The notes under the pieces were generated by a model. It saw only the letters and a list, made by a program, of their open reading frames with translations. It ran no database searches and was not told the origin of the DNA. Source: Conchocele bisecta (Eukaryota; Mollusca; Bivalvia; Lucinida; Thyasiridae). From it: a stretch of DNA of 64,000 nt. The stretch lies in assembly GCA_029237695.1 (NCBI GenBank), contig CM055280.1, positions 27,966,560 to 28,030,559 of the forward strand, in the 5' to 3' direction. Below are positions 10,358 to 23,058 of this stretch, piece after piece (the first letter of the stretch is position 1; each line of letters begins with the position of its first letter). A program made the position numbers and the translations under genes.

Positions 10358-13275
10358 TTCACAATGTGTAAACCAACGGTAAATCATCCTGTCTCATGCT
10401 GTCTACCGCCATTTTGTAGGTGTCAACACACATTTGGGCATGGCAATTCTGGGTCACCCTAAACACATCAAAGGCTGACAAGGTCGGTGAAATCTGATAT
10501 GGAACTATGATATTCCGTTACTGAAGAAGCTATGATCAAAACGTTAAGAACCAATATCTATTCTAGACTTCTTACAAACGCCAAATGTTCTTGTTTTCAG
10601 CTGCCTAAACAATTTATCATACTAACGTAGTTTATATAAATGTCGTCCAGATAGTGTGCCGGTGGGGAGTGGTAGGCAGTACGTATGGAAAATAAATTGC
10701 ATTATTAAAGCTCCAGGTTGATGAGGTGTCCATGTGCGGATCCTGGGTGGGGTGGATTATGGGGAGGGTCTCGGGTGACAACGAAGAAATGAGCAGCCAC
10801 TGTGAATGAGTGACATCAATTTGTGAATTTCCCCTATGACATTATATGAATAGACTACCAGTGCATACGTATGAGTGTTTGCTATGATGATAGCAGAGCG
10901 GTAGAGAGACTGAGTATGTGTTAAGCTAGGAGTCTGGTACTGTCGTTATCTACGTTTGTCCCGCTGCCATCCCCGGTTTCCATGAATACGACATCCTATG
11001 GCAGACATGTAGTCATTTAACATAGAATGTAGACAAGCAAGTGTGTGTGTCAAGATTTCCACAGTTGGCGATTGTGTTTGCAGTCGAACTCATATTGTAA
11101 ATGCTATTCCTCTCTCGAAATGTAAGAACATGTTTATTTTAACCAGGTGAGTTGATTATCTAGAATAATAGCGTAAGGACCCAATCACTCGTGCAGTATT
11201 TCACGATAATCAGTTCACCTTCTTAAATAAACGGTATATAACGAACTGTCAAAATGTCAGTCGGTGTTAACGACACCGAATGTCATCACGAATTTTGACA
11301 TCATTTGATCACCAAAACGTGAAACTTTCTAAAAGCGATTCCTTATTTGACCATGTCATTGGATATCAAAGCATCATAGTAGAGCTATGGAATAACTTGA
11401 TATTATGTTTGTACAATATGGATATGCCCCCATGGCATATTGGTAGTGTTTCAGCACCATTTCGAAGGTCATAAAGGTGAATGTCGTGTCATTGGTGGTG
11501 CGATTGCGTCACCCATGTTCAGGTGAATGAACTGACCAAATATTAAAGCAATCCTTCAAGTAATATTGAAGATATTACAAGATTGCGAAACGCATACACA
11601 CTTTTCAACTTTTCGACGTAAATGTACACGGACGGACGGACGGACGGACGGACGGACGTACAAAACATTAATAGCAACGCAATATGCACCCTTGCTATCG
11701 CATAGGGGATGGGGCATTCACATATACATGGTGATAAAGCAGTAAATGTTTCAAAATAGTGAGGTATACGCCCTAAGGGCCAATGAGTCTGGGGAAAACA
11801 CAATTATAGCGATCTATGGTACGAGTACAACGGTGGTATTCAACGTGGCAAATAATGTACTCCACATGCATCGATGTACGGTCCCCAAGAAATTCCCAAC
11901 TGCGAATCAATTCAATTTAGTGTTGGAGAAGTGCTGTATTCTTGAACACTTTAAGGAACATATTTTAAAACAAAATGAACTCAAACCGGCTCAGAAAGTG
12001 TTCTCAACACGGGCACAGGCAAAATATTCCGCTAAATATTGCTTTTCTACTGAGATGCGTATACCTCCATCGGTCATCAACAACACACGGAATAACAATA
12101 CTGTCTCAACTATGAACATATATAACTATACTACTAATTAATACGTTGCCACACAATTTGCCAAACAAACCTACCACAAACGTTTAGAATTACATAAACT
12201 TTCCGCCGCCAAACCTTTAGAGTGCTTACACATCGTTTTCACGGACGATGTATGCGAATGGCGGCATGCCGTAAAACGTGTTAAATAGTGGATAATTGTG
12301 GGATACATTGGTTATATACAGTGGTATAGACCGTATTTTCATTAAAATCGACCCAAAAATGTCTGCAACATTTGTAACGGCATAGTTTGTTTACAAGAAG
12401 AGACGACACAACACTTTTTGTCACTTCATATTTTAACAAAGTGTCTGCATTCGTAGATCTATGATATATTCCATTGTTCCATAGGCTATATGACTTCCTT
12501 GTGTTTTAAATTAAAATATGAATAAAACAACGAACATGTACCTACCTCGTGACAAATGACCGTCTTTTTACTCCATTTGCTCCACCGCCAAACCTTTTCG
12601 CCTACCTAAGAATGCCGCTCACCTTTCACATACTACCCCCCCCCCCCCCTCACCCCCTGACGTTGATCATATGGTGCGAATATGGAGGCCGCTCTCGGGC
12701 TAGACTGGTCAAAAACGCCATGAGACACCCGTTTTTCTTAGCACCCTGGTAAAACATCTTTCTTATGTTAGAGTAGTTTATTTATCAGGTAACGAGCTTT
12801 GTATTGGCCGAATACGTACTGACTGATAACATACGTTTACTGTGTCGTGTCAGGTAATGATCGGATACGAATATTTGGTTTACAACGAGTTCAGAACTAT
12901 TTAACCCTTTCCGCTTTGAAGAAAAGTTTAAATATCTTTTTTTTTCTGCACGGGTGTGAATGTTGTAACCACGCATTAAAACCTTCTCGACGACGACGGC
13001 TCAAATGAGTGGTAACAATATGTATACATATTCAATGATAAATGAAAAAACAGGACAAAATTTTCATGTATACAGAGATACATGTGTATGGATGGGTACA
13101 TGCATCCTGTATGAAATAGGCAAACACATGTCTACAGTTCTGCGGTTTTGGCATCAATACTCAAAGGGAGACAATATATGGTCTCCGCAAACTTATAACC
13201 GAAACGGTTCCGAATACAAACATCGCAGCCCTGACAAGCCTGCATGTCAGTCAGTTATGTGGTGCAGGCTTGTCT
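10358..13275. other. Noncoding flank, present in three copies (arm A)
   Basis: The part from about 10535 to 13260 is also in arm B (30955-33690) and copy C (16427-19590). Short open frames at 11746-12141 and 12785-12976 are shared, but substitutions in C are mainly amino-acid changing, so no gene is called. It contains a GACG microsatellite at 11629-11658 and poly-C near 12638. Confidence 0.6.
11629..11658. repeat. GACG tetranucleotide microsatellite
   Basis: Seven CGGA/GACG units. Equivalent arrays are at 18004-18035 (copy C) and 32539-32572 (arm B); lengths differ. Confidence 0.9.
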
Positions 13276-13544
13276 GGGAAGATTAACATAGGCGGCCACA
13301 GTCTTGCCAAGATGCCAACGTTTCTGCGCATCAGCAGTTGATTGGCTGTGCCTGAGCTGTAGCACTAACTATATGTCAACGTTTCGAAGCATCTATTGAC
13401 AATAATAACTCGCAATCTATGAGTTGATTGGCTATGGCTCAGGCTTAGCCAATCAATCTGCTTTATTTCAAGCACATTATTCAGGAATTTCGTAAGAAAG
13501 ACATTTACAAATAATTATTGGCAAGATTAGCGCAGGCGGTCGTG
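13276..13544. mobile_element. MITE with GCGCTAATCTTGCCAA ends (arm A)
   Basis: The right end TTGGCAAGATTAGCGCAGGC is the inverse of the left ends of related copies. The interior has GATTGGCTATGGCTCAGGC. Related copies are at 22617-22835, 24640-24817 and arm B 30697-30950. No coding capacity. Confidence 0.7.
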
Positions 13545-13643
13545 TATACCATATGATTTATTACATTGTACATGTACGCGTACAATGGTGGTGTCAATAT
13601 TTGTCAGTCATAGGAATATTTAATCAATACAATCTCGTATTTA

Positions 13644-13938
13644 TGGAGCCTCGCAGGGACATAGATTTTTTTTGTTAATTCGTTTCCACGAAATAGCAAT
13701 TCGTTCCCTCAACTTAACAATTCATTCCCTCGAATTAACAAATATTTCTCACGATGTAATAATTCGTTCCCTCGATTTAACAATTCGCTTCCTCGAATTA
13801 ACAATTCGTTCCCGTTGGAACAACGAAGTGCTATTTCGTGGGAACGAATTGTTAATTCGTGGGAACGAATTGTTAATTCGTGGGAACGAATGGTTAAATT
13901 GAGGGAACGAATTGTTATTTCGTGGGAACGAATTAATA
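13644..13938. repeat. Palindromic minisatellite element, GGAACGAATTGTTAATTCG units (arm A)
   Basis: Begins GGAGCCTCGCAGGGACATAGA. The left half carries repeats of TTCGTTCCCACGAATTAACA and the right half their inverse. Both strands are open because of the repeat, not because of genes. The right terminal inverted end is missing here; compare 61741-62088. Confidence 0.85.
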
Positions 13939-14221
13939 AAAACAAGAATTATACGTACTATTCGGTACATGGTACATCAGTTGTGACTCATCAAACCTGT
14001 GAATATGATATAATCTTCAAACACTTAGTGAAAGCATTTTCTCTTAGTCCAACACGGTCTATGTTAGATTACGGCTACAAATGGAACCACACGTTTAAAT
14101 AAATGACGTTGTTTTTGCATATTTTGAATTTATATTAGCTACATGTACATTGCTATAATGGCAGGTTAAAATACCTTATATTTTGGAGTAATATATGTTA
14201 TTCTATTGGCTGATTATGTCG

Positions 14222-14352
14222 TTTGAACGAGATGCCATCTCGTGGAAACGAAATAGCTAAGTAAACTCGTTCGAACAAGTTGCTATCTCGTGGGAAGAAG
14301 ATGATATATCATGGGAACGAGATGATAGCTAACTCGTCGAAACGAGATCCTA
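14222..14352. repeat. Degenerate palindromic GGGAACGAGAT array (arm A)
   Basis: Repeats of GTGGGAACGAGATGATA-type units in alternating orientation. Counterpart in arm B at about 29915-30050. Similar in style to the GAACGAATT arrays but a different unit. Confidence 0.65.
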
Positions 14353-15756
14353 TCTCTTTTACATCATGTACATGATATATGAGTATTAATGCTCACCCAA
14401 TGAGGGATCGTAGCTAGTTATCTCCCGTTGACGGTATTTATAGAAATCCAGTCAAACTGAGTAGTTTAGGGCCTTATTGCTTGTAAAAGGAGCGATTGTA
14501 ACATGACTTGTTGTGAAAAGGAGTCACATGACTTGTTGTGAAAAGGAGTCGTTTCGACGAGTGTTGATCCAAGTAATTCTACATATCTACGCAATCTGAT
14601 ATGGGACTACACTAGATGCTGGATTCATATGTTCACACTTAGTTATGTTATTACAATCAGTATGGACTCAGATCAGACTACACATATATTCAATCTGATA
14701 ATGTTTACTCTGTTAAAAAATAAACCTCATTGCTGTGCTATTCAGCAAGAAATAAACGTTTAAATACAGCATAGGACCGGATCTCTGTAATAGACATATT
14801 AAATGGATTTGCAAAGCGAAATAACTAGCTGAAATTACCTTGAGTGAGTGAGTTTAATTGAATAATTTACATGTGCACGACTATTGCTTCCATTATAATG
14901 TTCTATCCCGTCACGTGTGCTTGGGCTAAATTTTGTTTAATTATTATTTAATTTACTAAGATTATGTTATTATTGATAGACAGGCTTAGACGTCTACTGT
15001 CTGTTCCACGTTTTGCTACCGACGGACGTTTGGCTATTTAACACATTACATCATAAAACTAGTTAAATGTAAGTACTTTTTCATCAATAACAAAAAGTCA
15101 CCCTCACCCTACCCAAAAGGTTTCATTTGATGAAAAAATTCATCGAGTATTGATTGTATTGGAACAATTCTTTTCGTGGGAATTTAATGGGAATTTTTCT
15201 ATGGGAATTTAACATTGGGTATAACATAAATATTTGTTTTTAAATTTGTGGACCGATTTTCTAAAACTAATTTTGTTTTCTTAGCTATATCATTTCCAAG
15301 CAATCTAGACAGGGTTTAGGAGTCACTTTCCAAAATGTTTCCATTTTCCACCCCCTCCCCCACCCCGTGACTTTTTGTTATATTAATTTTAATATATTTT
15401 AGATTTAATGTGTTTAATTGCCAATCGTTCGTCGTTGCAAAACAACAAACAGACAGTAGGGTCCAATCACTAGCCTATACGCTATATTGGTGTGCTTTAT
15501 GTACCGCTTGACAGGCTTAACCCTTTGCTCACGAAAGCCCGCTTATAGCGGTTTATGTAAACACTGCATATCCAGATGAGCTCATAACGAGCCGTCTCAT
15601 GAGGATCTGCACTTTTTGAAAGTAATTTTCATATTTTTGAGAACAAAAATATCACCTTTTCATAAATGGACTAGTCTGAAAACCATTTTGTGACGATTGG
15701 ATTGGTTGCAAAATTAACATATCAAAATCCATTCCAGTTACTTAGGGATGAAAAGG
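14353..15756. other. Noncoding DNA (arm A)
   Basis: AT-rich, no coding frame. It includes a dispersed repeat at about 15519-15620 (CCTTTGCTCACGAAAGCCCG ... GAGGATCTGCAC), also in arm B near 28690-28785. Confidence 0.5.
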
Positions 15757-15926
15757 TTAAAGGTACATGCCCACTCAGTAGACACAAAATGTTCTATCAG
15801 AGACATCATCTGATACTTTTTGTGGCAAAATCAACATTCATTCACCATTACCCCACGTAATGATTGGCATTATTATACATTTTATATTAGACTTAAACTG
15901 CTACACTTATGCCTCATTTGCATATG
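15757..15926. mobile_element. TTAA-type MITE, truncated by gap (arm A)
   Basis: Starts TTAAAGGTACATGCCCACTC and runs into the N gap. Complete relatives are at 23059-23541 and 28197-28544. Confidence 0.75.
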
Positions 15927-16426
15927 NNNNNNNNNNNNNNNNNNNNNNNNNNNNNNNNNNNNNNNNNNNNNNNNNNNNNNNNNNNNNNNNNNNNNNNNNN
16001 NNNNNNNNNNNNNNNNNNNNNNNNNNNNNNNNNNNNNNNNNNNNNNNNNNNNNNNNNNNNNNNNNNNNNNNNNNNNNNNNNNNNNNNNNNNNNNNNNNNN
16101 NNNNNNNNNNNNNNNNNNNNNNNNNNNNNNNNNNNNNNNNNNNNNNNNNNNNNNNNNNNNNNNNNNNNNNNNNNNNNNNNNNNNNNNNNNNNNNNNNNNN
16201 NNNNNNNNNNNNNNNNNNNNNNNNNNNNNNNNNNNNNNNNNNNNNNNNNNNNNNNNNNNNNNNNNNNNNNNNNNNNNNNNNNNNNNNNNNNNNNNNNNNN
16301 NNNNNNNNNNNNNNNNNNNNNNNNNNNNNNNNNNNNNNNNNNNNNNNNNNNNNNNNNNNNNNNNNNNNNNNNNNNNNNNNNNNNNNNNNNNNNNNNNNNN
16401 NNNNNNNNNNNNNNNNNNNNNNNNNN
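15927..16426. other. Assembly gap of 500 N
   Basis: Exactly 500 N, a conventional scaffold-gap size, so the true distance is unknown. Left of it a TTAA-type MITE is cut off at CATATG. Right of it starts copy C, which is in inverted orientation relative to arm A. The gap lies at the hinge of the inverted duplication. Confidence 0.99.
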
Positions 16427-19400
16427 ACATAACTGACTGACAAGTCAGTTATGTAGTGCAGGCTTGTCAGGGCTGCGATGTTTGTATTCTGAACCGTTTC
16501 GGTAATAAGTTTGCGGAGCTCATAGATTGTCTCCCTTTTAGTATTGATGCCAAACCGCAGAACTGTAGACAGTGTTTAGCCTATTTCATACAGGATGCAT
16601 GTACCCATCCATACACATGTATCTCCGTATACATGCAAATTTTGTCCTGTTTTTTCATTTATCATTGAATATGTAGACATATTGTTACCACTCATTTGAG
16701 CCGTCGTCGAGAAGGTTTTAATGCGTGGTTACAAAATACACACCCGTGCAGAAAAAGAAAGATATTTAATCGTTTCTTCAAAGCGGAAAGGGTTAAATAG
16801 TTCTGAATTCGTTGTAAACCAAATATTCGTATCCGATCAATACCTTACACGACACAGTAAACGTATGTTATCAGTCATTACGTATTCGGCCAATACAAAG
16901 CTCGTTACCTGATGCTAAGAAAAACGTGTGTCTCATGGCGTTTTGACCAGTCTAGCCCGATAGCGGCCTCCATATTACGCACCATATGATCAACGTCAGG
17001 GGGTGAGGGTGGGGGGTGGGTAGTATGTAGTAAAAGGTGAGCGGCAGCCTTAGGTAGGCGAAAAGGTTTGGCGGTGGAGCAAATGGAGTAAAAAGACGTG
17101 CATTTGCCACGAGGTAGGTACATGTTCGTTGTTTTATTCATATTTTAATTTAAAACACAAAGAAGTCATATAGCCTATGGCACAATGGAATATATCATGG
17201 ATCTACGAATGCAGACACTTTGTTAAAAGATGAAGTGACAACAAGAGTTTTGTCGTCTCCTCTTGTAAACAAACTATACAAATGTTGCAGACATTTTCGG
17301 GTCGATTTTAATGAAAATACGGTCTATACCATTGTATATAACCAATGTAGCCCACACTTAGCCACTATTTAACACTTTTTTTACGGCATGCCGTCATTCG
17401 CATTCATCGTCCGTGAAAACGATGTGTAAGCACTCTAAAGGCTTGGCGGCGGAAAGTTTATGTCATTATAAACGTTTGTGGTAGGTTTGTTTGGCAAATT
17501 GTGTGACAACGTATTAATTAGTATTATAGTTATATATGTTCATAGTTGAAACATTATTGTGATACTGTGTGTTGTTGATGACCGATGGAGGTATACGCAA
17601 CTCAGTAGAAAAGCAATATTTAGCGGAATATTTCGCCTGTGCCTGTGTTGAGAACACTTTCTGAGCCGGTTTGAGTTCATTTTGTTTTAAAATATGTTCC
17701 TTAAAGTGTTCACGCATACAGCACTTCTCCAACACTAAATGGAATTTATTTGCAGTTGGGAATTTTCTTGGGGACCGTACATCGATGAATGGGGAGTACA
17801 TTATTAGCCACGTTGAATACCACCGTTGTACTCGTACCATAGATCGCTATAGTTGTGTTTTCCCCGACTCATTGGCACGTATGGTGTATACCTCACTATT
17901 TTGAAACATTTACTGCTTTATCACCATGTATATGTGTATGCCCCATCCCATATGCGATAGCAAGGGGGCATATTGCGTTGCTCTTAATGTTTTGTACGTC
18001 ATTCCGTCCGTCCGTCCGTCCGTCCGTCCGTCCGTGTACATTACGTCGAAAAGTTGTTGAAAAGTGTGTACGCGTTTCGCCATCTTGTAATATCTTCAAT
18101 ATTTCTTGAAGGATTGCTTTAATATTTGGTCAGTTCATTCACCTGAACAGGGGTGACGCAATCGCACCACCAATGACACGAAATTCACCTGTGTGATCTT
18201 CGAAATGGTGCTGAAACACTACCAATATGCCATGGGGGCATATCCATATTTTACAAACATAATATCTAGTTATTCCATAGCTCTGCTATGATGCTTTTAT
18301 ATCCAATGACATGGTCAAATAAGGATTTGCTTTTAGAAAGTTTCACGCTGTGGTGACAAAATGATGTTAAAATTCGTGATGACATTCGGTGTCGTTAACA
18401 CCGACTGACATTTTGACGGACCGTTATATACCGTTTATTTAAAAAAACTGATTATCGTGAAATACTGCACGAGTGATTGGGTCCTTACGCTATTATTCTA
18501 GATAATCAACTCACATGGTTAAAATAAAAATGTTCTTACATTTTGAGACAGGGATAGCATTTACAATATGAGTTCGACTGCAAACACAATCGCCAACTGT
18601 GGAAATCTTGACACACACACTTGCTTGTCTACATTCTATGTTAAATGCCTATATGTCTGCCATAGGATGTCGTATTCATGGAAACCGGGGATGGCAACGG
18701 GACATACCAGACTCCTAGCTTAACACATACTCAGTCTCGCTACCGCTCTGCTATCATCATAGCAAACACTCATACGTATACACTGGTAGTCTATTCATAT
18801 AATGCCAGAGGGGACATTCACACATTGATGTGGCTGCTCATTTCTTCGTTGTCACCCGAGACCCTCCCCATAATCCACCCCACCCAGGATCCGAACATGG
18901 AAACCTCATCAACCTGGAGCTTTAATAATGTAATTTATTTCCCATACATACTGCTACCACTCCCCACCCCACCGGCACACTATCTGGACGACATTTATAT
19001 AAACTACGTAAGTATGATAAATTGTTTAGCCAGCTGAAAAAAAAGAACCATTGGCGTTTGCAAGATGTCTAGAATATATATTGGTTCTTATCGTTTTGGC
19101 CCCGTGCAGGCACCGGGGCGGGATCAACTGATCCTGAGAATAGTGCTGCAGTAGCCATTGCTTGTCGTAAAAGGCGACTAAACTGTCTTAACGATTGGTT
19201 CATACTTTCCGGAACCCACTATACCGGATTTGGCCCTCATGTACATTTTTGGCTTACTTGTAATGTGAGAGTTGAGGTCAGGCTTATGCCCTATATACAA
19301 GTAAGATTAGCGATACTCCTATTACTTTTAGGGATTGGATAAATGATGCTGGTGTGGCGAGGGCCTGGCACCAGATCAGGTTGTTCTAATTTCAGGACTG

Positions 19401-19590
19401 AATATATATTTTGATTGTAAATATTGAGTTCTGAAGTTGGGATTTACCCCCCTCGGACAGGTGGATACGGGACACGACCCCGTTGACCCGTCTGCGTGTA
19501 GACTCCCTGAGGCTTGTACCTCTATGTCAGAAAAGCGGACGTTAAACCCTATTCACTCACTCACTCTTATCGTTTTGATCATAGCTTCTT
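16427..19590 (-). repeat. Copy C, third copy of the flank segment
   Basis: Matches arm A 13260 down to ~10535 in reverse, but with clearly more substitutions and indels than arms A and B show between each other. A SINE (19099-19565) interrupts it near its right end. Homology stops after CATAGCTTCTT at ~19590. The left end is cut by the gap. Confidence 0.88.
19099..19565 (+). mobile_element. tRNA-related SINE with 12-bp target duplication
   Basis: Flanked by CTTATCGTTTTG at 19087-19098 and 19566-19577. The orthologous site in arms A and B is empty. The body contains GTCGTAAAAGGCGACTAAA and ends ATTCACTCACTCACT, features common in mollusc SINEs. Confidence 0.82.
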
Positions 19591-21161
19591 AAGTGCAACA
19601 TTATGATAGTCTGTAAATTTCACATTAACAATATTTTCTTGCAAACACTTATTGGATTTACATTTATTGATCATAGCAGAATATGCTCAATAAATGTACA
19701 TGTAAATGCATCAATAGAGATTTTCAGACGATCCTAAATGCTCACTTACGAACATTTTAGTCGTACGAAGTTTAGTGAAACAGGCCCTGGAAAGTGTAAT
19801 GATGGATGTTGAGTATTTACAATTTATCTTATTATATTAAACGGCGGGAATTGGGTCTAAACACCGTTCCATTCCTGGATGTTGATTATTAGCCAGCAAG
19901 CAAAGATATGCAACCGGTTTCTGGCAAATCACGCATGCGCATGCTAGGACACTCACTGAGCTCATACACACAGAGAATAAATGGCAATATTATGTTTGAG
20001 TCTGTATGATACGTCAGCGATGTACAGTTTTTATGTCATGTTTACATGCAATTGAGGACGTTGGTGCATACATGTACACACTTACAATACATGTACTTAG
20101 TTTTGAAACGTGTCAATCGTGATGTGTACATTGAGAATATGGCATTCGATACCACGTGTTGAAGTAACGGACCAAGGTCTAACAATGCATTAAATACGCC
20201 TAAACGTATCAGTACGTGAAACAAATATAAGTTACAAGGCAATGAATGTTTTAACGCACAGTTATACCACATATAACCCATTGAATTGCAATATGTAATG
20301 CATTATAATATGGAGTTAAACAATTACAAATGTGCATTTAACTTATGTTGTAATGTATTATAACAGAGTGGAACTTATTTGTTTTCACTTATTTTCGGAA
20401 CTGTAACATATGACGTAAATGTGACGTCATTTTTGTACATTATAAACTGATGCTGACAACCAGAATCAACACAGGATTGCCTGCCGTCTGTTTCAAATAA
20501 AGCTGTCCATTCGGTATGGATATATGGACAATATTGCAATTGATTGTTAATGAACATTTAAGAATAAGCCTATTGTTTGTAAAATTAATTCGGTCAAATA
20601 TTGATACTATTACAAACATGCATGTAACATGTGAGTAATGTCATTGCTGTTTCACCAAAAAGAAACTCTTACATGTATGACCAATAATGTTCCTGATTTA
20701 GGAGTTAGTGGAACGATTTGAAAAATATATATATTTGTTTTCGAACCATCACCACTCTTCAAATTTCATTTCCCCATGGTAATATCCAATAGGGAAATTG
20801 TTTACTTTTGGCCGACATTTTAAAGATGACAAAGAAAGCTACTTCTAAATCACTTGTTTTGCAAATTTTATGAAACAGACAGTAGTACATGTATTTCGTT
20901 GTACGTTTAAGCTCTGGTATGAATGTGCGGCGAGTATTGCATGTGTACGTGTGTTGCCGTGGAATAGGGACGCATTTTTGTTTTATCACTACCCATTGGG
21001 CTTGACATTAGAATCTGACCGCCACTTTTCCGACCTGCACTTTTGCCTGCGCTAATTTTGCTAATATGTATTATTATTTCAAAATGCATACATATACCTG
21101 AATATTTTTATTCAAATCAAGCAGCTTGATTGACTGAGCCTCAGCATAGCAGGAACATATA

Positions 21162-21239
21162 TCGATGGTCTAGTAACATAAGGTCGTAACTGCTATGCTA
21201 AAGCATAGCACTTACGACCTTATGTTACTAGACCATCGA
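21162..21239. other. 78-bp near-perfect hairpin
   Basis: Two 38-nt arms with one mismatch around an AA loop. Arms start TCGATGGTCTAGTAACATAA. It resembles a minimal fold-back element or an RNA hairpin source. Confidence 0.85.
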
Positions 21240-21504
21240 CATGTATAATGAGATATCGCACAGCTGCTTGGCTTAGATGCAATGGCACATTGTCTCCTAC
21301 TATTATTAGGTTTGCGTTGTCACTAAAGTGGTGGATAGATTGTTATGTCGCTCCATGCTTTGTACATTTAGCTGTGTGTAATGTATTTGATTTACTTCCT
21401 GTTATCCTTGCCTTGTTATATATATTGATTGCATTTATGTTAATGGATTCGTGTGGTACAGTAGCGTTTCCGTTTGTTCCACTTGGAAACTGGAAGTGAA
21501 CTAG

Positions 21505-21564
21505 TTGCGGGAAGTAACTCTGCCAGGACGATACGGGAGTATTATTCAGAGTTACTTCCCGCAA
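21505..21564. other. 18-bp perfect stem with 24-nt loop
   Basis: TTGCGGGAAGTAACTCTG pairs with its complement at 21547-21564. Confidence 0.85.
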
Positions 21565-21814
21565 GTAGAAGTGAACGTGGTCCACACATTTGGCCCCGCG
21601 CGTTTCCTGTGCTCCTATTAGCCAATTAAACCAAAGTTTTCCCGTTTACAAACGTCAGAACCGCTTACCGTTATCTGGTTTTCTTATCCAATGAAAATAT
21701 CGTTTTAATGACGTACACATAATTTTGACATCGATTTCGTTTTATAATGAACATATAATTTTCTAATTCCAAATAACGAAAACAATGCACTGAAAGAAAC
21801 GACAGGCATACAAA

Positions 21815-21893
21815 TAAAAACGTGTTTTCATTATGGCTCTGTGTAAAGTGGTTTAATTGAATATATATGACGCTACTAGGACTGCTGGGTTAT
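21815..21893. mobile_element. Half of a MITE related to 23613-24231
   Basis: ACGTGTTTTCATTATGGC through ACTAGGACTGCTG matches the left arm of the MITE at 23655-23732. No right arm is present. Confidence 0.65.
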
Positions 21894-22344
21894 TTCAATT
21901 TTCATCGATAGCGGTACATAACTATCAGAATCGACATGTAGCATAATATATTTATCAGGTAAAAATGTATGGAACATACTTAGAAAACATACTTTTCTGT
22001 AAAAAATAACGCGGAGTTGCGTCATTACACTGGAGTAATTCGGTAACGTCATGTGACTTCGTCCGACCAATGCAACGTCTGGAAAAGCAGTACAGGTAGC
22101 AGTTGTCACCCGGATGTGCGCATGTTGTCAGTGCATGATACGACAGTATGGAAGGTATGCGAGTCAAGTCCTATCATTTAATACAATATAACTAACTGAC
22201 TACCGGCACTCCTTTGTCAGTCAGGGTGTCTTCGGTCAATTCATCGCAATTTACCTGATAAATACGGCGAGCACGACTGACAGAAAAGATGATGACATTA
22301 TCATGCATGTATATCGAGAAAACATGAATATATGAAATCTGTTT

Positions 22345-22530
22345 AAGTCATAATTATGGGATACTAAGTCATAATTAAGAGACAGTAAGTCCTAATTAGG
22401 AGATACTAAGTCCTAATTAGGATATATTACGTCCTAATTAGGAGATAATAACTCATAATTAGGAGATAATACGTTTTAATTAGGAGATACTAACTCATAA
22501 TTAGGAGATAGTATCCCTAATTAGGAGATA
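22345..22530. repeat. Minisatellite of palindromic TCCTAATTAGGA units
   Basis: About eight copies of a 22-23 bp unit, AAGTCCTAATTAGGAGATACT and variants. Each unit holds a self-complementary TAATTA core. Confidence 0.88.
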
Positions 22531-22616
22531 AAAATAGTTCAACATCGGCACCAGGACGCTTCCATATGAATGAGACCACGCAACACATGACTTGTATATT
22601 GTAATTCATTTATCTA

Positions 22617-22835
22617 CATCACCACCTGCGCTAATCTTGCCAATATTTGTCAATTTCTTTATCACAAAACACTTATATATTTATTTGAAGGAAAGCAGTT
22701 GATTGGGTGAGTCTGAGCTGTACCAAATCACAGGCACAGCAAATCAAACTACTTGATTGCGAGTTGATATTCATGCCAATGCTCGTTCAGAAACGTTGAC
22801 ATCTGGACCAGATTAACGCAGTTGGTGGTGTATGT
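22617..22835. mobile_element. MITE with CACCACCTGCGCTAATCTTG ends
   Basis: The left end CACCACCTGCGCTAATCTTG and the right end GATTAACGCAGTTGGTGGTG are inverted. The interior is shared with 13276-13544. Confidence 0.75.
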
Positions 22836-23058
22836 ATCTTATAAGAATATACGATATTTTGCTATGTATCCGGTTATACATGCACACTGAAAACCTTCAG
22901 CCCGTAGTGTGTGACTTTTAAAAGCTTATATCCCAACACATTCTAAAACCATGTTTATTTCTTATAATTACCACCAATTGTATTTTAAAGCGAATACAAT
23001 TATGCTAAATTGATATTTGCTTCTTTCTATTTGTTTTGATTTCATAAGAATGCGACCA

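Larger units (their letters stand above)
1..15926. repeat. Arm A of a large inverted duplication
   Basis: This whole stretch is the reverse complement of 28372-42170, read collinearly from position 1 (pairs with 42170) to 15926 (pairs with 28372). Identity is high, with scattered substitutions and single-base indels. Two larger differences exist. Arm A has an extra ~2.1 kb between 630-bp direct repeats (7575-10357), and it lacks ~150 bp present in arm B at about 34788-34938. Arm A ends exactly at a 500-N gap inside a MITE, so the distal border is undefined. It contains the left 5.7 kb of a Polinton and its flank. It is either a genomic palindrome or an allelic contig joined in reverse; the sequence alone does not decide. 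Confidence 0.93.
19591..22344. other. Spacer DNA without recognised genes
   Basis: Short frames only, none with recognisable content. It includes the hairpins at 21162-21239 and 21505-21564 and a half-MITE at 21815-21893. Confidence 0.5.

Noticed and set aside
11746..12141. 131-residue open frame present in all three flank copies (also 17514-17840 and 32048-32266)
   Set aside because: Comparing copies A and C by eye, about ten changes alter amino acids and only about three are silent, which is what neutral drift gives. No recognisable motif.
12785..12976. 63-residue frame open in all three copies (also 16721-16912 and 31212-31403)
   Set aside because: About seven replacement and three silent changes between A and C. 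Openness is explained by short time since duplication.
13672..14102. Long open frames on both strands around 13700-14100, 30166-30647 and 61765-62049 with RSHELTIRS or SWERIVNS repeats
   Set aside because: They are translations of the palindromic minisatellite units. Both strands are open for the same reason.
15820..16443. Open frames spanning 15820-16443 and 56666-57323
   Set aside because: They consist almost entirely of N and are artefacts of the gaps.
22345..22530. CRISPR-like array
   Set aside because: Units are contiguous palindromes without unique spacers, and the genome is animal. It is a minisatellite.
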